From Radiobacillus deserti (lineage in GTDB: Bacteria; Bacillota; Bacilli; Bacillales; Amphibacillaceae): a stretch of 64,000 nt of DNA. Below are positions 1 through 10,371 of this stretch, one piece after another. Position 1 is the stretch's first letter, and the number at the start of each line of letters is the position of its first letter. Position numbers and translations under genes: made by a program. Under the pieces are notes generated by a model. It had not been told where the DNA came from. It did not search any database and saw nothing but the letters and a program-made list of their open reading frames with translations. Where the stretch lies: assembly GCF_007301515.1 (NCBI RefSeq), contig NZ_CP041666.1, positions 2,170,001 to 2,234,000 on the forward strand, in the 5' to 3' direction.

Positions 1-20
1 ATATTTTTAATTTATTTAAA

Positions 21-77
21 ATATAAAAAGGTCATGCTCCTTTATAAAGTGTACCCTTTGTAAAGGAGCATGACCTT
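21..77 (-). terminator. Rho-independent terminator after the QorB-like gene
   Basis: A perfect 17-bp inverted repeat (28-44 pairs with 61-77) is followed on the minus strand by a T-rich run (20-27). It lies directly after the stop codon of the minus-strand oxidoreductase gene at 84. Confidence 0.85.
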
Positions 78-83
78 CTATTC

Positions 84-941
84 TTATTGATTTAGTAGAC
101 GAGTTAAAGCTTCCTTCAATGGTGTCTCCGGACGTCCAAGTATTTTTTCAAAATCATTACTTTCAATTGCTAGTTCTCCATTACGGATTCCTTTTTGAAT
201 TTCTACAAGCATCGGCAATATAGCCTCAGGTAAACCAGCCTGTTTCATCGTTTCTGCATATGTTTTATCATCAACATGTTGAACGGGGATATTTTTCCCT
301 AAAATCTCACCCACCGTTTGTGCTAATTCATCTTGTGTGTATAAAGTGCCAGACAATTCATATATTGTATTATCATGTTCCGCCCCTACTAGAACAGCTG
401 CAGTTGCTTCTGCGTAGTCTTGTTGTAACGCCCATCCGACTTTTCCTTCTCCAGCTGATGTAACCCATGGCGCTCCAGCCTGAACACCTTGAATCGTACC
501 CAATTCATTTTCCAGGTACCAATTGTTTCTTAAGAATGAATAAGGAATGCCAGTTTTTAAAATCGCTTCCTCTGCAACTTGATGTGGGGGGGCGAGAAAC
601 ATGTTACTCTCTTTAGCATTTGCAATACTTGTATAGGCTATAAATTTCACACCTGCTCGAGCCGCAGCTTCGACAGCATTTTTATGTTGTCTATTTCTCG
701 TTTCATTATCTCCGTCTGCTGAAATAATGAGAAGACGGTCTATTCCTTTAAATGCTTTATCTAATGTTTCTGGATAGTCAAAGTCCCCTTGGCGTACTTC
801 TATCCCCTTCGCTTTCAAATGTTCTGCCTTTTCAGGTTGACGTACACTAACTGCCAGTTGTTTGGCCGGTACTTTTTCTAATAAAATATCGACAATTTTA
901 CTCCCTAATTTCCCCGTGGCACCCGTCATTAAATATTTCAC
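84..941 (-). CDS. NAD(P)H-dependent quinone oxidoreductase 2-like protein (QorB/NmrA-type atypical SDR)
   Basis: The 285-aa protein starts with a nucleotide-binding motif (TGATGKLG) and continues with features typical of the QorB group: a VRQGDFD segment, LLIIS, a conserved QH-NAV-AA helix and an FIAYTS strand. Members of this family reduce quinones with NADPH or act as redox sensors; the substrate here is unknown. I chose the GTG at 941 because GGAGGG lies just upstream; an in-frame ATG at 974 has no comparable ribosome site. The gene is divergent from a YwnA-type Rrf2 regulator, and in B. subtilis a YwnA-type regulator also neighbours an NAD-binding protein, so regulation by the neighbour is likely. 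Family call is firm; exact function is inferred. Confidence 0.8.
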   Translation of the reverse strand: MKYLMTGATGKLGSKIVDILLEKVPAKQLAVSVRQPEKAEHLKAKGIEVRQGDFDYPETLDKAFKGIDRLLIISADGDNETRNRQHKNAVEAAARAGVKFIAYTSIANAKESNMFLAPPHQVAEEAILKTGIPYSFLRNNWYLENELGTIQGVQAGAPWVTSAGEGKVGWALQQDYAEATAAVLVGAEHDNTIYELSGTLYTQDELAQTVGEILGKNIPVQHVDDKTYAETMKQAGLPEAILPMLVEIQKGIRNGELAIESNDFEKILGRPETPLKEALTRLLNQ

Positions 942-1020
942 TTTTATCCCTCCGTAACTTGTAATTAAAATCATTACCTGTAACCATATTAATTACATAT
1001 AAAGTAACTGTCAATTTATT

Positions 1021-1063
1021 CGAACTAGGATTTCGTGATTATACCTATAAAGTTCGCTATAAT
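1021..1063 (+). promoter_or_regulatory. Promoter of the Rrf2 regulator gene with an inverted repeat
   Basis: GTGATT (1035-1040) and TATAAT (1058-1063) are separated by 17 bp, a plausible sigma-A promoter for the gene at 1114. A 6-bp inverted repeat, CGAACT (1021-1026) and AGTTCG (1051-1056), brackets the -35 region and could be an autoregulatory operator. The operator assignment is inference. Confidence 0.45.
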
Positions 1064-1113
1064 AATAATGTAACCAGAAAGATTTAATTCATGACAAGTT
1101 AGAAGGTGTCTTC

Positions 1114-1548
1114 ATGTCCATAAGTAGTCGTTTTTCTGTTGGTGTCCATATTCTTTCTCTCATTGATTTCAATAAGGATGGAATCAGTTCATCGGAATAT
1201 CTTGCAGAAAGCGTAAATACCAATCCTGCACTAATTCGAAAAATTAATGGAATGCTTAAAAAAGCTGGGCTCCTTGAAGTACGTCCTGGGGTGGCGGGTA
1301 GCAAGCTAGCTAAACCATTGTCCGACATTACATTACTTGATGTTTACAAAGCAGTACAAGTAGTTCCAGAAAATGAACTATTCCATGTACATGATAACCC
1401 TAATCCGAAATGCATCGTTGGAAGAAATATACAGGATACCATTATCCCAATCCTGTCCACTGCACAGCATGCAATGGAGAAAATGCTAGAAAGTGTAACG
1501 TTGGAAGATGTGGTGAAGGATATTGTAGAGAAGGATAAAGTTGATTAA
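1114..1548 (+). CDS. Rrf2-family transcriptional regulator (YwnA-type)
   Basis: The 144-aa protein has the N-terminal winged helix of Rrf2 regulators (residues about 1-75, including the ALIRKINGMLKKAGLL recognition region and VRPGVAGSKLAKP wing). It lacks the three-cysteine Fe-S cluster of IscR/NsrR. A single cysteine in NPKCIVGRNI matches the YwnA/HypR-like branch, where such a residue can sense redox stress. It is transcribed divergently from the QorB-like reductase, the usual layout for a regulator and its target. The ATG follows an AGAAGGTG ribosome site. The signal sensed is unknown. Confidence 0.85.
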   Translation: MSISSRFSVGVHILSLIDFNKDGISSSEYLAESVNTNPALIRKINGMLKKAGLLEVRPGVAGSKLAKPLSDITLLDVYKAVQVVPENELFHVHDNPNPKCIVGRNIQDTIIPILSTAQHAMEKMLESVTLEDVVKDIVEKDKVD

Positions 1549-1569
1549 CATCTGACACTATGAGTAAAT

Positions 1570-1597
1570 AAGACATTCTTACCAAGAAGAATGTCTT
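1570..1597. terminator. Bidirectional terminator between convergent genes
   Basis: An 11-bp perfect inverted repeat (1570-1580 with 1587-1597) lies between the converging ends of the Rrf2 gene and the SRPBCC gene and is followed by a T-rich stretch on the plus strand. Confidence 0.75.
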
Positions 1598-1604
1598 CCT
1601 TTCT

Positions 1605-2075
1605 TTATTGTTGTACGAGTATGTCCGGGTTCTGATCCTCTATAAAATATAATCGAATATGATGTTCAAGAAGTGCTTTCAAGCCACATAGGACCGCCGT
1701 AAGATTCCCCATAGAATCCATGGCCCGATTCACCGAAGCCACATTATAACTATCAAATCCGTAATGTTCAATCCTAACAAACGTATGGTTTTCCGGTTTT
1801 TCAAGAAACGTCCACTCCATAAACGTTCGATCAGAAAATTCTATTACAATCCGACGATTTACTTCTAAATCTCGAACAAATATCTTGTCCCATACGCCAT
1901 TCATTTTCCATTCCCATCGTATAACCTTTCCTTTCGCTAATGTACCACTACTTTTTGTAAACCAAAATTTCGTAGTGATTTCAGGGTTCACGAAAGCATC
2001 AAATACTTCTTCAACAGGACGACGAATGAGCATTTCAGCCTGAACAACTGGGCTACTACTTTCTTGTGGATTCAC
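1605..2075 (-). CDS. SRPBCC (AHSA1/START-like) domain protein
   Basis: The 156-aa protein shows the AHSA1-type pattern: an opening strand (AEMLIRRPVEEVFDAFVNPEI), then TTKFWFTKSSG, a G-x-W-x-K-I region and a long C-terminal helix that closes the hydrophobic pocket. Such proteins bind small hydrophobic ligands, and no specific ligand can be deduced. The start is GTG (MNPQES) preceded by AAGGGGATG with suitable spacing. It is convergent with the Rrf2 gene and stands alone. Family call is good, function unknown. Confidence 0.75.
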   Translation of the reverse strand: MNPQESSSPVVQAEMLIRRPVEEVFDAFVNPEITTKFWFTKSSGTLAKGKVIRWEWKMNGVWDKIFVRDLEVNRRIVIEFSDRTFMEWTFLEKPENHTFVRIEHYGFDSYNVASVNRAMDSMGNLTAVLCGLKALLEHHIRLYFIEDQNPDILVQQ

Positions 2076-2401
2076 CTATATCATCCCCTTTTATTCGTGA
2101 TACTTCCATTTTAGCATTACATCCCTGTAAAAATTCCAACTTTTACAAAAAAGTTCACATTAAATAATGTTACGCGTCTAATGGAGCACTACATGAAGAA
2201 TGCTATATAATAAATGAAGACAAGTCTCATAGAATACTACCACTATTTTATTCTGCACTGTCCATCCCCTACAGTTGATTTTCAATTAGATATCCCACAA
2301 ATCCGTAGGAGTTCCTGTGTAACCTATTTATCTAAACATTGCCATAATATTGCCTCTATTTAATAAGGATTGACATTGGAAAATGTGACCCATATTCCTT
2401 T
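2076..2401. other. Intergenic stretch with no recognised gene
   Basis: About 325 bp of A+T-rich DNA between the SRPBCC gene and the Spo0E-like gene. I found no good reading frame with a ribosome site, no RNA gene and no strong terminator. Confidence 0.5.
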
Positions 2402-2584
2402 TTACACTTTACTTTCAAATTTATTAAGTAAGCAATCTAGCTGTTGGCTAACCTCTATTGTTTTCGGATGGTCTAGTCCTTTATCTTTGATTGTTTTAAC
2501 CATTAAACATCTAAGTTCTTCAATATGTTTAAGTAATTCAGCTCTAGTTTCCTGCCGGTCTTGAACAGATTTTTCAGTTTTCAT
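2402..2584 (-). CDS. Spo0E-like sporulation regulatory protein (aspartyl-phosphate phosphatase)
   Basis: This 60-aa protein is the size of the Spo0E/YisI/YnzD phosphatases, which remove phosphate from Spo0A~P and delay sporulation. The C-terminal half carries the family signature (here SQQLDCLLNKF, compare SQELD-x-LI), and the rest can form the expected two-helix hairpin. The start ATG has an AAAGGA-type ribosome site. It stands alone, downstream of hemL, where B. subtilis has spoVID-ysxE. The call rests on the signature motif and length. Confidence 0.75.
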   Translation of the reverse strand: MKTEKSVQDRQETRAELLKHIEELRCLMVKTIKDKGLDHPKTIEVSQQLDCLLNKFESKV

Positions 2585-2756
2585 CTACTTATCCTTTCCA
2601 TACTAGTTTTTTTATTTTGTTGATTAATAAGTTGATGTATTACTTGTCCTAACCAGAATAGTTTGCTCTTACTATACCAAAGTATGATGGAAAATAAATA
2701 CAAAATGCTACGAGTTGGCCAGTATGACACAATTGCAATACCATTCCTATCAAATA

Positions 2757-2795
2757 AAAAATGGCCACAAGTTAAAACTTGTGGCCATTTTTTAT
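2757..2795 (-). terminator. Terminator of the hem operon
   Basis: An 11-bp perfect stem (2761-2771 with 2778-2788), a 6-nt loop and a T-run on the minus strand directly follow the hemL stop codon. Confidence 0.9.
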
Positions 2796-4078
2796 TTTAA
2801 TTTGGAAAATGCATGTCTTGCTGCTTCGATTGTTTTTTCAATATCCTCATCACTATGAGCTGTTGAAAGGAATAGTCCTTCAAATTGAGATGGTGGTAGG
2901 AAGATACCTTGTTCAGCCATTTCACGGTAATAAGCTGCAAAAAATTCAACATTTGAGTTCTTTGCTGTTTCATAATTAATTACTGGCTCTTCATTAAAGA
3001 AAAAACCAACCATCGAACCCGCACGATTTACTTGTAATGCGATTTCGAACTCTTTCGCCGCTGCTTGGAACCCTTCTATTAATCGATCTACTTTTTTATT
3101 CATATCCACGTAGGAAGATTCATCTAACGCATTAAGCGTTTCATAACCAGCGGTCATAGCTAGCGGGTTTCCTGAAAGAGTACCAGCTTGATAAATGTCA
3201 CCGACTGGTGCAATTCGTTCCATAATTTCTCGTTTCCCACCATAAGCACCAACAGGAAGCCCACCACCAATTACCTTTCCTAAGCATGTTAAGTCAGGTG
3301 TTACACCAAAGTGGCCTTGGGCACATTGATACCCTACACGGAAGCCTGTCATTACCTCATCGAAAATTAAGAGCGTTCCATTTTCTTCGGTGATTCCTCG
3401 AAGCTCTTGCAGGAAATCTCCTACTGGAGGTACAACGCCCATATTCCCTGAGACAGGCTCCACGATTACAGCTGCTAAATCATCTCCGTACTCTTGGAAT
3501 GCATAACGAACACTTTCTAAATCATTGTACGGTACCGTAATTGTATTTTGCGCAATGGATGCTGGTACACCAGGACTGTCAGGTAGACCGAGCGTAGCTA
3601 CACCTGAACCCGCTTTTATTAAGAGGGAATCCCCATGACCGTGATAGTTACCTTCAAACTTAAGTATTTTGTCTCTTCCAGTGTAACCACGGGCCAAACG
3701 CAAGGCGCTCATGGTAGCTTCCGTTCCAGAGTTCACCATTCTTACCATCTCAATAGAAGGAACACGATCAATGACTAATTGGGCAAGCTTATTTTCCATT
3801 AAGGTTGGGGCTCCGAAGCTCGTCCCATTTTCCGTAACCTCTTTCAATTTTTCCACGACACGATCATCCGCATGTCCTAATATTAATGGACCCCAGCTTA
3901 ATACATAGTCAATATATTCATTACCATCTATGTCGGTAATTTTTGACCCTTTTCCTTTACTCATAAAAATAGGATTCATTCCTACGGATTTAAACGCACG
4001 AACCGGTGAGTTCACCCCACCCGGTAATAAATCCACTGCTTCTTTATAGGCATCTACAGAATTATCATAACTACGCAT
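2792..4078 (-). CDS. hemL: Glutamate-1-semialdehyde 2,1-aminomutase
   Basis: This PLP enzyme converts glutamate-1-semialdehyde to 5-aminolevulinate, the second step of the C5 haem pathway. The 428-aa length is normal. Visible features are NSGTEA (about 116-121, phosphate-binding), [11 protein letters not shown] and the PLP lysine in [12 protein letters not shown] (Lys268). It is the last gene of hemAXCDBL, 16 bp after hemB, and is followed at once by a strong terminator. The start ATG has an AAGGAAGTG ribosome site. Confidence 0.97.
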   Translation of the reverse strand: MRSYDNSVDAYKEAVDLLPGGVNSPVRAFKSVGMNPIFMSKGKGSKITDIDGNEYIDYVLSWGPLILGHADDRVVEKLKEVTENGTSFGAPTLMENKLAQLVIDRVPSIEMVRMVNSGTEATMSALRLARGYTGRDKILKFEGNYHGHGDSLLIKAGSGVATLGLPDSPGVPASIAQNTITVPYNDLESVRYAFQEYGDDLAAVIVEPVSGNMGVVPPVGDFLQELRGITEENGTLLIFDEVMTGFRVGYQCAQGHFGVTPDLTCLGKVIGGGLPVGAYGGKREIMERIAPVGDIYQAGTLSGNPLAMTAGYETLNALDESSYVDMNKKVDRLIEGFQAAAKEFEIALQVNRAGSMVGFFFNEEPVINYETAKNSNVEFFAAYYREMAEQGIFLPPSQFEGLFLSTAHSDEDIEKTIEAARHAFSKLK

Positions 4079-4094
4079 GTCTACACTTCCTTTT

Positions 4095-5069
4095 CTATTC
4101 GCTCAACCATTTTGCTACGTCTTTTGCGTGATAGGTGACAATAATATCGGCTCCAGCTCGCTTCATCGACGTCAGCTTTTCTAAAACAATTTGTTTTTCA
4201 TCTACCCATCCATTCAATGCTGCCGCTTTTACCATGGAATATTCTCCACTTACGTTATACGCTACAACTGGCACATCAAAACGGTCCTTCACTTCACGCA
4301 TAATATCTAGATAAGATAATGCTGGTTTTACAATAAGAAAATCTGCACCTTCATCGATATCAGACTGTGCTTCTCTAAGTGCTTCTCTACGATTTGACGG
4401 ATCCATTTGATACGTTTTACGATCTCCAAATTGTGGAGTACTTTCTGCTGCATCACGAAATGGACCGTAAAAAGCAGATGCATATTTCACGGCATAAGAC
4501 ATGATTGGAATGTGAGCGTAACCTGCCTCATCTAGTCCTTTACGGATCTCTGCCACAAAACCATCCATCATATTAGATGGTGCAATAATATCGGCTCCTG
4601 CTTCCGCTTGGCTGATGGCCGTTTTAACATGAAGTTTTAACGATTCATCATTTTGTACATCTCCGTCATGAATAACACCACAATGGCCATGAGACGTATA
4701 TTCACATAGGCACGTATCTGCAATGGTTATAAGCTCTGGTACCTCTTTTTTAATTTGTCGAAGTGCTTCTTGTACAATGCCTGTCGAACAATACGCTTGG
4801 GAACCCACTTCATCTTTTTCTTTTGGAATCCCAAACAATAGAACAGAACGAATTCCTAAACGAACTAATTCGTTCATTTCCTCCGTTAAGTTATCCAAGG
4901 AAACTTGAAAAACGCCTGGCATAGATGGAACTTCTTTTTTTACCGTATTTCCCTCTACTACAAATATCGGATAAATTAAATCGTCCGTTGTTAGTTTTGT
5001 TTCTCTCACTAACGCTCTCATGTTTGTGGAGGACCGTAATCTACGATGTCTTTTAAATTCTTTACTCAT
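4095..5069 (-). CDS. hemB: Porphobilinogen synthase (delta-aminolevulinic acid dehydratase)
   Basis: Condenses two 5-aminolevulinate molecules to porphobilinogen. The 324-aa protein has the zinc-ligand cysteines of the Zn-dependent group (Cys120, Cys122, Cys130 in [15 protein letters not shown]) and the two active-site lysines (Lys195 in [13 protein letters not shown] and Lys248 in FLIVKPA). Its start overlaps the end of hemD by 8 bp, which suggests translational coupling. Confidence 0.97.
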   Translation of the reverse strand: MSKEFKRHRRLRSSTNMRALVRETKLTTDDLIYPIFVVEGNTVKKEVPSMPGVFQVSLDNLTEEMNELVRLGIRSVLLFGIPKEKDEVGSQAYCSTGIVQEALRQIKKEVPELITIADTCLCEYTSHGHCGVIHDGDVQNDESLKLHVKTAISQAEAGADIIAPSNMMDGFVAEIRKGLDEAGYAHIPIMSYAVKYASAFYGPFRDAAESTPQFGDRKTYQMDPSNRREALREAQSDIDEGADFLIVKPALSYLDIMREVKDRFDVPVVAYNVSGEYSMVKAAALNGWVDEKQIVLEKLTSMKRAGADIIVTYHAKDVAKWLSE

Positions 5070-5868
5070 ATGTATCTATCCTTTCCTCTGAAAAGTGTTC
5101 TTCTAAAACCCTCACCATTTCATCAATAGTGAATTCTTCTGGAACTAATATACATGTAAAGCCTAGTTTCCTTGCTTCCTGTTCTGTTGTCGTCCCAATA
5201 CATACACATACTTTTTCCCTCTTAATATGCTCCAGCTGTCCTTGCTCTTCTTGTAAGAATTCACAAAATGCCTGAACCGTGGAAGGACTAGTAAACGTAT
5301 AAGCATCAATCGCCCCTGTGGATACTGCCTTTTGAAGAGTGAATTGTTCCTCTACATTGAATATTGTCTCATATATAACACATATTTCTACATCTATATG
5401 CTCTGCCTCCAATTGAGCTTGTACATCCTGTTTAGATAGGTTTCCATTAATAAGTAAAATTTGTATCGATGCTGTTTCATGTTGTTTCACAAATTGCTTT
5501 GCCATGCTATTTCCATCGAATTGGCTTGGCTGAAAATCAGCACGGTATCCATAGGATTGCAAGACTTGTTCGGTTTTTTTTCCCACAACCGCGAATTGGA
5601 TAGACGATAATGTTTCTTGTGGAATCTGAAGCATCTCTATGTAATCGAAAAAAAACTTCACGCCATTGGCACTCGTAAAAAACACCCATGTAAACTCGTG
5701 AAGTTGTTGTAAGGTTTTTCTGTTCTTTTCTGACTCAATCCTTTTAAAGGTTAACAATGGAACGACAACAGGGATTGCACCAGCTCTTTCCATAAGATGG
5801 ACCAAAGGCGGTGCTTGCTCCTTGCTGCGCGTTATTAAAATATGTTTGCCTAATAAAGGCTTGCTCAT
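5062..5868 (-). CDS. hemD: Uroporphyrinogen-III synthase
   Basis: Cyclises and isomerises hydroxymethylbilane to uroporphyrinogen III. Sequence conservation is low in this family; the call rests on the 268-aa length, the N-terminal [10 protein letters not shown], the FTSANGV motif, the C-terminal [10 protein letters not shown] repeat and [11 protein letters not shown], together with the position between hemC and hemB. Its ATG overlaps the hemC stop in an ATGA arrangement, so the two are translationally coupled. Confidence 0.93.
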   Translation of the reverse strand: MSKPLLGKHILITRSKEQAPPLVHLMERAGAIPVVVPLLTFKRIESEKNRKTLQQLHEFTWVFFTSANGVKFFFDYIEMLQIPQETLSSIQFAVVGKKTEQVLQSYGYRADFQPSQFDGNSMAKQFVKQHETASIQILLINGNLSKQDVQAQLEAEHIDVEICVIYETIFNVEEQFTLQKAVSTGAIDAYTFTSPSTVQAFCEFLQEEQGQLEHIKREKVCVCIGTTTEQEARKLGFTCILVPEEFTIDEMVRVLEEHFSEERIDTYE

Positions 5869-6797
5869 CCGTTATCGATCTCCTCGATTGCTTCATCCAC
5901 AATCTCTTGAGCGCCTCTATCTTTCATGCGGTTTGCTGCTTCTTCTCCTACCGCCAATGGGTCTTTTCCACGAACCGTTTCTCTCAACACTGTTTTCCCA
6001 TCCGATGTAGAAATAAGTGCAGATAAGATGACTTCATCCTTTTCTAAATAAGCATAACCAGCAATCGGTACTTGACAACCACCATTCATAAGATGTAAGA
6101 ATCTACGCTCTGCAGTAACGGTTTTTGTTGTATGATCGTCTTTAATTTTTTCTAAAAGCTCTAACAATTCCGTATCGTCCTTCCGACACTCGATGGCCAA
6201 CGCACCTTGTCCAACTGCTGGAACACATAAATCAGGATCTAAGAATTCCGTCACAATGTCTTCTCCCCAGCCCATACGAAGTAGACCAGCTGCTGCCAGA
6301 ATGATCGCATCAAAATCTTCTTCCTTTAGTTTGCGAAGACGAGTTTCAATATTCCCTCGAATCGATTTGATGTTTAAATCGGGACGAACAGCAAGAAGTT
6401 GTGACCCTCTACGAAGACTACTTGTCCCTACAACCGCTCCTGAAGGTAAATCCATCAGTTTCACATGGTCATTGGAAATAAATGCATCGCGATGGTCTTC
6501 ACGTACAGGGATGGTAGCAATCGTTAATCCTTCTGGAAGCTCAGATGGCATATCCTTCATACTATGAACTGCCATATCTATCTCTCCATCAAACATCGCT
6601 TGCTCGATTTCTTTAACGAACAGTCCCTTTCCTCCTACTTTAGAAAGCGTTACATCCAGAATGCGGTCCCCTTTTGTACTAATTTTTTTCACAGAAAAGG
6701 AGTTCTCTGCCCCAGCATTTTGTAATTGCTTAATCACCCAATCTGTTTGTGTAAGAGCTAAATTACTTTTTCTTGATCCAACTACGATTTCTCTCAA
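5865..6797 (-). CDS. hemC: Hydroxymethylbilane synthase (porphobilinogen deaminase)
   Basis: Polymerises four porphobilinogens to hydroxymethylbilane. The 310-aa protein has GSRKSNLA at the N-terminus, the catalytic Asp region (HSMKDMP), the arginine-rich GTSSLRR and the cysteine that binds the dipyrromethane cofactor (Cys241 in NGGCQVP). The start is TTG, with GGGAGGAAGAG upstream. Third gene of the hem operon, 20 bp after hemX. Confidence 0.97.
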   Translation of the reverse strand: MREIVVGSRKSNLALTQTDWVIKQLQNAGAENSFSVKKISTKGDRILDVTLSKVGGKGLFVKEIEQAMFDGEIDMAVHSMKDMPSELPEGLTIATIPVREDHRDAFISNDHVKLMDLPSGAVVGTSSLRRGSQLLAVRPDLNIKSIRGNIETRLRKLKEEDFDAIILAAAGLLRMGWGEDIVTEFLDPDLCVPAVGQGALAIECRKDDTELLELLEKIKDDHTTKTVTAERRFLHLMNGGCQVPIAGYAYLEKDEVILSALISTSDGKTVLRETVRGKDPLAVGEEAANRMKDRGAQEIVDEAIEEIDNG

Positions 6798-6817
6798 TGC
6801 TCTTCCTCCCTTTCCTA

Positions 6818-7636
6818 TTAGAAATGAAAGCTTGATAATGAACTAAATAATAAGAAATTAATTAATAAACATAAAAATGCTGCAACATTAAATAAAGCTA
6901 TGGTTCGTCCTTGATAGTTTTTAACAACTCGTAAAAACAGATAAGCCATGTAAACAAGAAGAACGATTAAAGACCCTATCGTTTTTGTGTCATACCAATA
7001 AAACTCTGCATTCGATGAATAAGCCCAAACGACTCCTAACACAATGGAGATAAGTAGACTTGGTACACCTATAAAGATTGATCGAAACGATAGCGTATCC
7101 AATGTTCCTAAGTTAGATAATCTCATTAACCATTTATACCCTCTTTTTTCTTTCAATAATCGATACTGTACTAAATACATAGCGGACAGAATGAACGATA
7201 ATGTAAAGAATCCATAGGACAAAATAGCTAAGGAAATGTGTGCAACTAAAAGCTCCCCAACAAGCTGCGTAATGTTGGCTGATTCATGGGTTTGCGCAGT
7301 TGCTGAAATATGAAGCATCATCACAAAAAATCCTATTAGATTTGTAAAAAAAACAATAAAGTCTACTTTAAAAAACTTATTTAATAGTAAGGAAAAGGTT
7401 ACAAGAACCCACGCATAAAAGTATAACCCATCATAAACATTCAAGACAGGAAAATGGTCCCGATTTAAAACCTGAAGCAACAAAAAAATGGTTTGAGAAA
7501 TCCAAACCATACTAAGTAACCAAAAGGCTACTCGATTCACCTTTTGGTTAGGTTGTACAAAATCCATAAAATAGCCAATAACACTTAATCCATATATAAC
7601 GACGATAAGTTCATAAAGCCATTTAACCGTTAGCAT
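6818..7636 (-). CDS. hemX: HemX, membrane protein of the hem operon (CcsA/HemX family)
   Basis: A 272-aa polytopic membrane protein with about eight hydrophobic segments and the conserved histidine/tryptophan positions of the cytochrome c assembly (CcsA-like) family. In B. subtilis HemX lowers the cellular amount of HemA and is not itself an enzyme of haem synthesis. It is 18 bp downstream of hemA and starts after a GAAGGA ribosome site. Confidence 0.93.
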   Translation of the reverse strand: MLTVKWLYELIVVIYGLSVIGYFMDFVQPNQKVNRVAFWLLSMVWISQTIFLLLQVLNRDHFPVLNVYDGLYFYAWVLVTFSLLLNKFFKVDFIVFFTNLIGFFVMMLHISATAQTHESANITQLVGELLVAHISLAILSYGFFTLSFILSAMYLVQYRLLKEKRGYKWLMRLSNLGTLDTLSFRSIFIGVPSLLISIVLGVVWAYSSNAEFYWYDTKTIGSLIVLLVYMAYLFLRVVKNYQGRTIALFNVAAFLCLLINFLLFSSLSSFHF

Positions 7637-7654
7637 ACGGAGTATCCTTCCCGA

Positions 7655-9025
7655 TTACAGCGTCGGTATTTCTTTTAAGAGAGACTCTTCCTTCTTCGGA
7701 AGGGTCACCACCTTTTGTTTGGTCTCGATTTGTTTTACGATTTGTTCTTCTACGAGTTCTTCAATCCCAAAAATCTCCATAAACATCGCAAGGGATTGCT
7801 CGGCATTTGGCTGCGATGCATATTCCTTTGCTTGAAGAATCGGCTGTTTCAATAGTTGATTGACAATACTTTTTGTATGTTTGCTTAACACCTTTTTCTC
7901 ACGATCCGTGAGATTTGGCATTTTACGTTCAATACTGCTCATTGTTTCTGTTTGTATCGCATGCGCTTTTGCGCGGAGTGCTGAAATAACAGGAACAACG
8001 CCAAGCGTTTGCAGCCACTCATTGAATAAGACAATTTCTTCTTCAATCATTAGCTCAATTGATTCTGAAATCTGCTTTCTAGCTTCTAAATTTTCTTCGA
8101 CAACACCTTGCAAATCATCAATATCATATAGGAAAACATTTTCCAGTTCACCTAGATCAGGATGAATGTCTCTTGGTACCGCAATATCAACAAGAAACAA
8201 AGGCTTCCCTTTTCTTTTTTTATAAGCAGGTTGCAATAGTTCCTTTGTTACTACATAATCCTTTGCACCAGTAGAACTGATTAAAATATCAGCATCAGTT
8301 AACGTATTACCAAGCTCATCTATCGGTACTGCAGAACCGCTAAATTGGTTGGCCAAGTTTGTTGCCTTCTCCATAGACCGGTTGACAACGGTGATTTCTC
8401 CTACACCAGATCCTTGAAGATTTTTAGCAGCCAACTCTCCCATCTTACCTGCACCTAAAATAACTACGTGCTTTTGAGACAATTCTCCAAAGATTTTTTT
8501 TGCTAATTCTACAGCAGCATAGCTTACAGATACTGCATTTTCTCCGATAGAAGTTTCTCTATGAACACGTTTAGCTAGCGTGATTGCTTGTTTAAATAAT
8601 TGATTGTAAATGGTTCCCGTTGTACCTACCTCTTGTGCTAACAAGAAGGATTGCTTCATTTGACCTAGAATTTGCGTTTCCCCAACAACCATAGAGTCCA
8701 ATCCACACACAACACGGAACAAATGCTGCATAGCACCTTCACTTTCGTACACTTCCAAATGTGAGGTGAAGGTTTCTTTTTCAATATGAAACCAATCCGA
8801 TAAAAATTGTTTTATATAATAACGGCCAGTATGCAATTGATCCACAACTGCATAAATTTCCGTACGGTTACATGTAGAAATAATCACATTTTCTAATATA
8901 CTTTTTTGATTGTTGAGGGATTGCATAGCCGTCGCTAGATCATGCTCTGGAAAGGTTAATCTCTCTCTAACTTCCACAGGTGCTGTTCTATAATTAATGC
9001 CAATTGCTAGTATATGCACACTCAT
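7655..9025 (-). CDS. hemA: Glutamyl-tRNA reductase
   Basis: First committed enzyme of haem synthesis: reduces Glu-tRNA to glutamate-1-semialdehyde with NADPH. The 456-aa protein has the catalytic cysteine (Cys52 in [10 protein letters not shown]), the conserved GETQILGQ segment, an NADPH-binding [10 protein letters not shown] motif and a C-terminal dimerisation helix. It begins the hem operon. The gene at 9247 is transcribed divergently. Confidence 0.97.
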   Translation of the reverse strand: MSVHILAIGINYRTAPVEVRERLTFPEHDLATAMQSLNNQKSILENVIISTCNRTEIYAVVDQLHTGRYYIKQFLSDWFHIEKETFTSHLEVYESEGAMQHLFRVVCGLDSMVVGETQILGQMKQSFLLAQEVGTTGTIYNQLFKQAITLAKRVHRETSIGENAVSVSYAAVELAKKIFGELSQKHVVILGAGKMGELAAKNLQGSGVGEITVVNRSMEKATNLANQFSGSAVPIDELGNTLTDADILISSTGAKDYVVTKELLQPAYKKRKGKPLFLVDIAVPRDIHPDLGELENVFLYDIDDLQGVVEENLEARKQISESIELMIEEEIVLFNEWLQTLGVVPVISALRAKAHAIQTETMSSIERKMPNLTDREKKVLSKHTKSIVNQLLKQPILQAKEYASQPNAEQSLAMFMEIFGIEELVEEQIVKQIETKQKVVTLPKKEESLLKEIPTL

Positions 9026-9210
9026 CTACCCCCAAATTTCTAAAAAAATCATCAACATTTATTATAACATGTCTAATTTCCTATATTTGATTAAAATGTG
9101 AACAGATTTTGAAACAATTATGATACGATGGAATGGTTCCATGACGTTCAAAATATAGCTCGTATGTACTTTACCATAAGAAATATATATATAATCAAGA
9201 AATGAATACT

Positions 9211-9228
9211 AGATAATAATTATTATAA
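9211..9228. promoter_or_regulatory. Candidate Fur/PerR-family operator
   Basis: The segment matches the PerR box (TTATAATnATTATAA) at 14 of 15 positions when read from 9214 to 9228, and the Fur box (TGATAATnATTATCA) at 13 of 15 when read from 9211. It ends 18 bp before the TTG start at 9247 and lies about 185 bp upstream of hemA. PerR controls hemA in B. subtilis, so it could serve either gene. A+T-rich DNA makes chance matches fairly likely. Confidence 0.35.
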
Positions 9229-9246
9229 TTTAATGGAGGAAACGCC

Positions 9247-9729
9247 TTGAAAAAGCAACATTTATTCACTGCCTATATTCTGATTGGAATTGGAGTCTAC
9301 TTCCTACTTAGACAACTAAAGCTACCTTTATTAACGGATTTTTACTCATGGCCAACGTTATTAATGATTTTAGGGATCGCATTCCTCATTCATAGTTATA
9401 GTGCAAGAGATTACTCGAACATCCTACCAGGTGTCATCCTTTTAGGGATTGGAATTCATTCATTCGCGATTGCTCATTATCCCTTTTGGATCAATCATTG
9501 GGGGATGTATTTAATTATTATAGGCACTGCTTTTTTATTGAGGTATGCCAAAACTAAATCCGGATTACTTCCTGGGATTCTTTTAGTAGCACTTGGATTA
9601 TTCGCCATCTTCTCTAGAAATACACCAGCTTGGTTCTCATGGATTAATCAAATCTTTCACATCTTTGAAACCTTCTGGCCGTTAACCTTAATCGCGATCG
9701 GAGTATATATAGTATTCCGGAAAAAGTAA
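9247..9729 (+). CDS. Small polytopic membrane protein with LiaF-type N-terminal (DUF5668-like) repeats
   Basis: The 160-aa protein consists of repeated short hydrophobic hairpins of the type IGIGVYFLL-W-P-LLMILG, as in the membrane part of LiaI/LiaF-like and DUF5668 proteins. There are about six membrane segments and no soluble domain. The start is TTG with TGGAGGAA upstream. It is divergent from hemA and is preceded by a possible Fur/PerR box. Function unknown. Confidence 0.6.
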   Translation: MKKQHLFTAYILIGIGVYFLLRQLKLPLLTDFYSWPTLLMILGIAFLIHSYSARDYSNILPGVILLGIGIHSFAIAHYPFWINHWGMYLIIIGTAFLLRYAKTKSGLLPGILLVALGLFAIFSRNTPAWFSWINQIFHIFETFWPLTLIAIGVYIVFRKK

Positions 9730-9750
9730 AATACTACTCCATTACATGAA

Positions 9751-9780
9751 GAAAGAGTACTCACACGTGAGTACTCTTTC
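9751..9780. terminator. Bidirectional terminator
   Basis: A nearly perfect palindrome of about 30 bp, GAAAGAGTACTCAC joined to its complement, lies between the converging membrane-protein gene and ysxC. Confidence 0.8.
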
Positions 9781-9789
9781 TTTGAATTC

Positions 9790-10371
9790 TTAAAGAAATT
9801 GTTGTAACACTCTCCAAGCTTCTTCTTTTCCTTCTCCTGTTTCAGAGGAGAACGGAATGACAATATCCTCATTGGATAACTGCAAGGTTTGCTTAATTTT
9901 CTTCAAGTGAGCCGCTCGTTTACTTTTTCCAATTTTGTCTAGCTTCGTAGCAATGACTACAATTGGAACCTCATAATAACTTAAAAACTCATACATGTGC
10001 TGATCATCTACAGTCGGTTCATGGCGCATGTCCACTACTAGAACTGCTGCCTTTAAATTCTCTCGTTGCATGAAGTATTCTTCAATCATTCTACCCCATG
10101 CTTCTCTTTCCTTTTTGGAAACCTTCGCATAGCCATAACCGGGAACATCTACAAAATAAAACTGTTCATTAATTTTGTAAAAGTTCAACGTTTGTGTTTT
10201 TCCAGGCTTTGAAGATGTTCGAGCTAAACTCTTCCGGTTAATCATCTTGTTTATAAAGGAAGATTTCCCTACATTCGAACGCCCAGCTAAGGCGATTTCC
10301 GATAAGAAATCACCAGGATACTGTTTTTTGGAAACAGCACTAATTACAATCTCGGCACTAGTTACTTTCAT
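9790..10371 (-). CDS. ysxC: Ribosome biogenesis GTP-binding protein YsxC/EngB
   Basis: Essential GTPase for assembly of the large ribosomal subunit. The 193-aa protein has the G1 P-loop [10 protein letters not shown]3 DVPGYG and G4 TKLDK, in the usual order. Its first 14 bases overlap the end of lonA, the same linkage as in B. subtilis. The ribosome site GGGGGAGAAG precedes the ATG. Confidence 0.96.
   Translation of the reverse strand: MKVTSAEIVISAVSKKQYPGDFLSEIALAGRSNVGKSSFINKMINRKSLARTSSKPGKTQTLNFYKINEQFYFVDVPGYGYAKVSKKEREAWGRMIEEYFMQRENLKAAVLVVDMRHEPTVDDQHMYEFLSYYEVPIVVIATKLDKIGKSKRAAHLKKIKQTLQLSNEDIVIPFSSETGEGKEEAWRVLQQFL

Noticed and set aside
1089..1328. 79-aa minus-strand reading frame
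   Set aside because: Antisense to the Rrf2 regulator; shadow frame.
6193..6567. 124-aa plus-strand reading frame
   Set aside because: Antisense to hemC in a mirrored frame; composition is that of a shadow frame.
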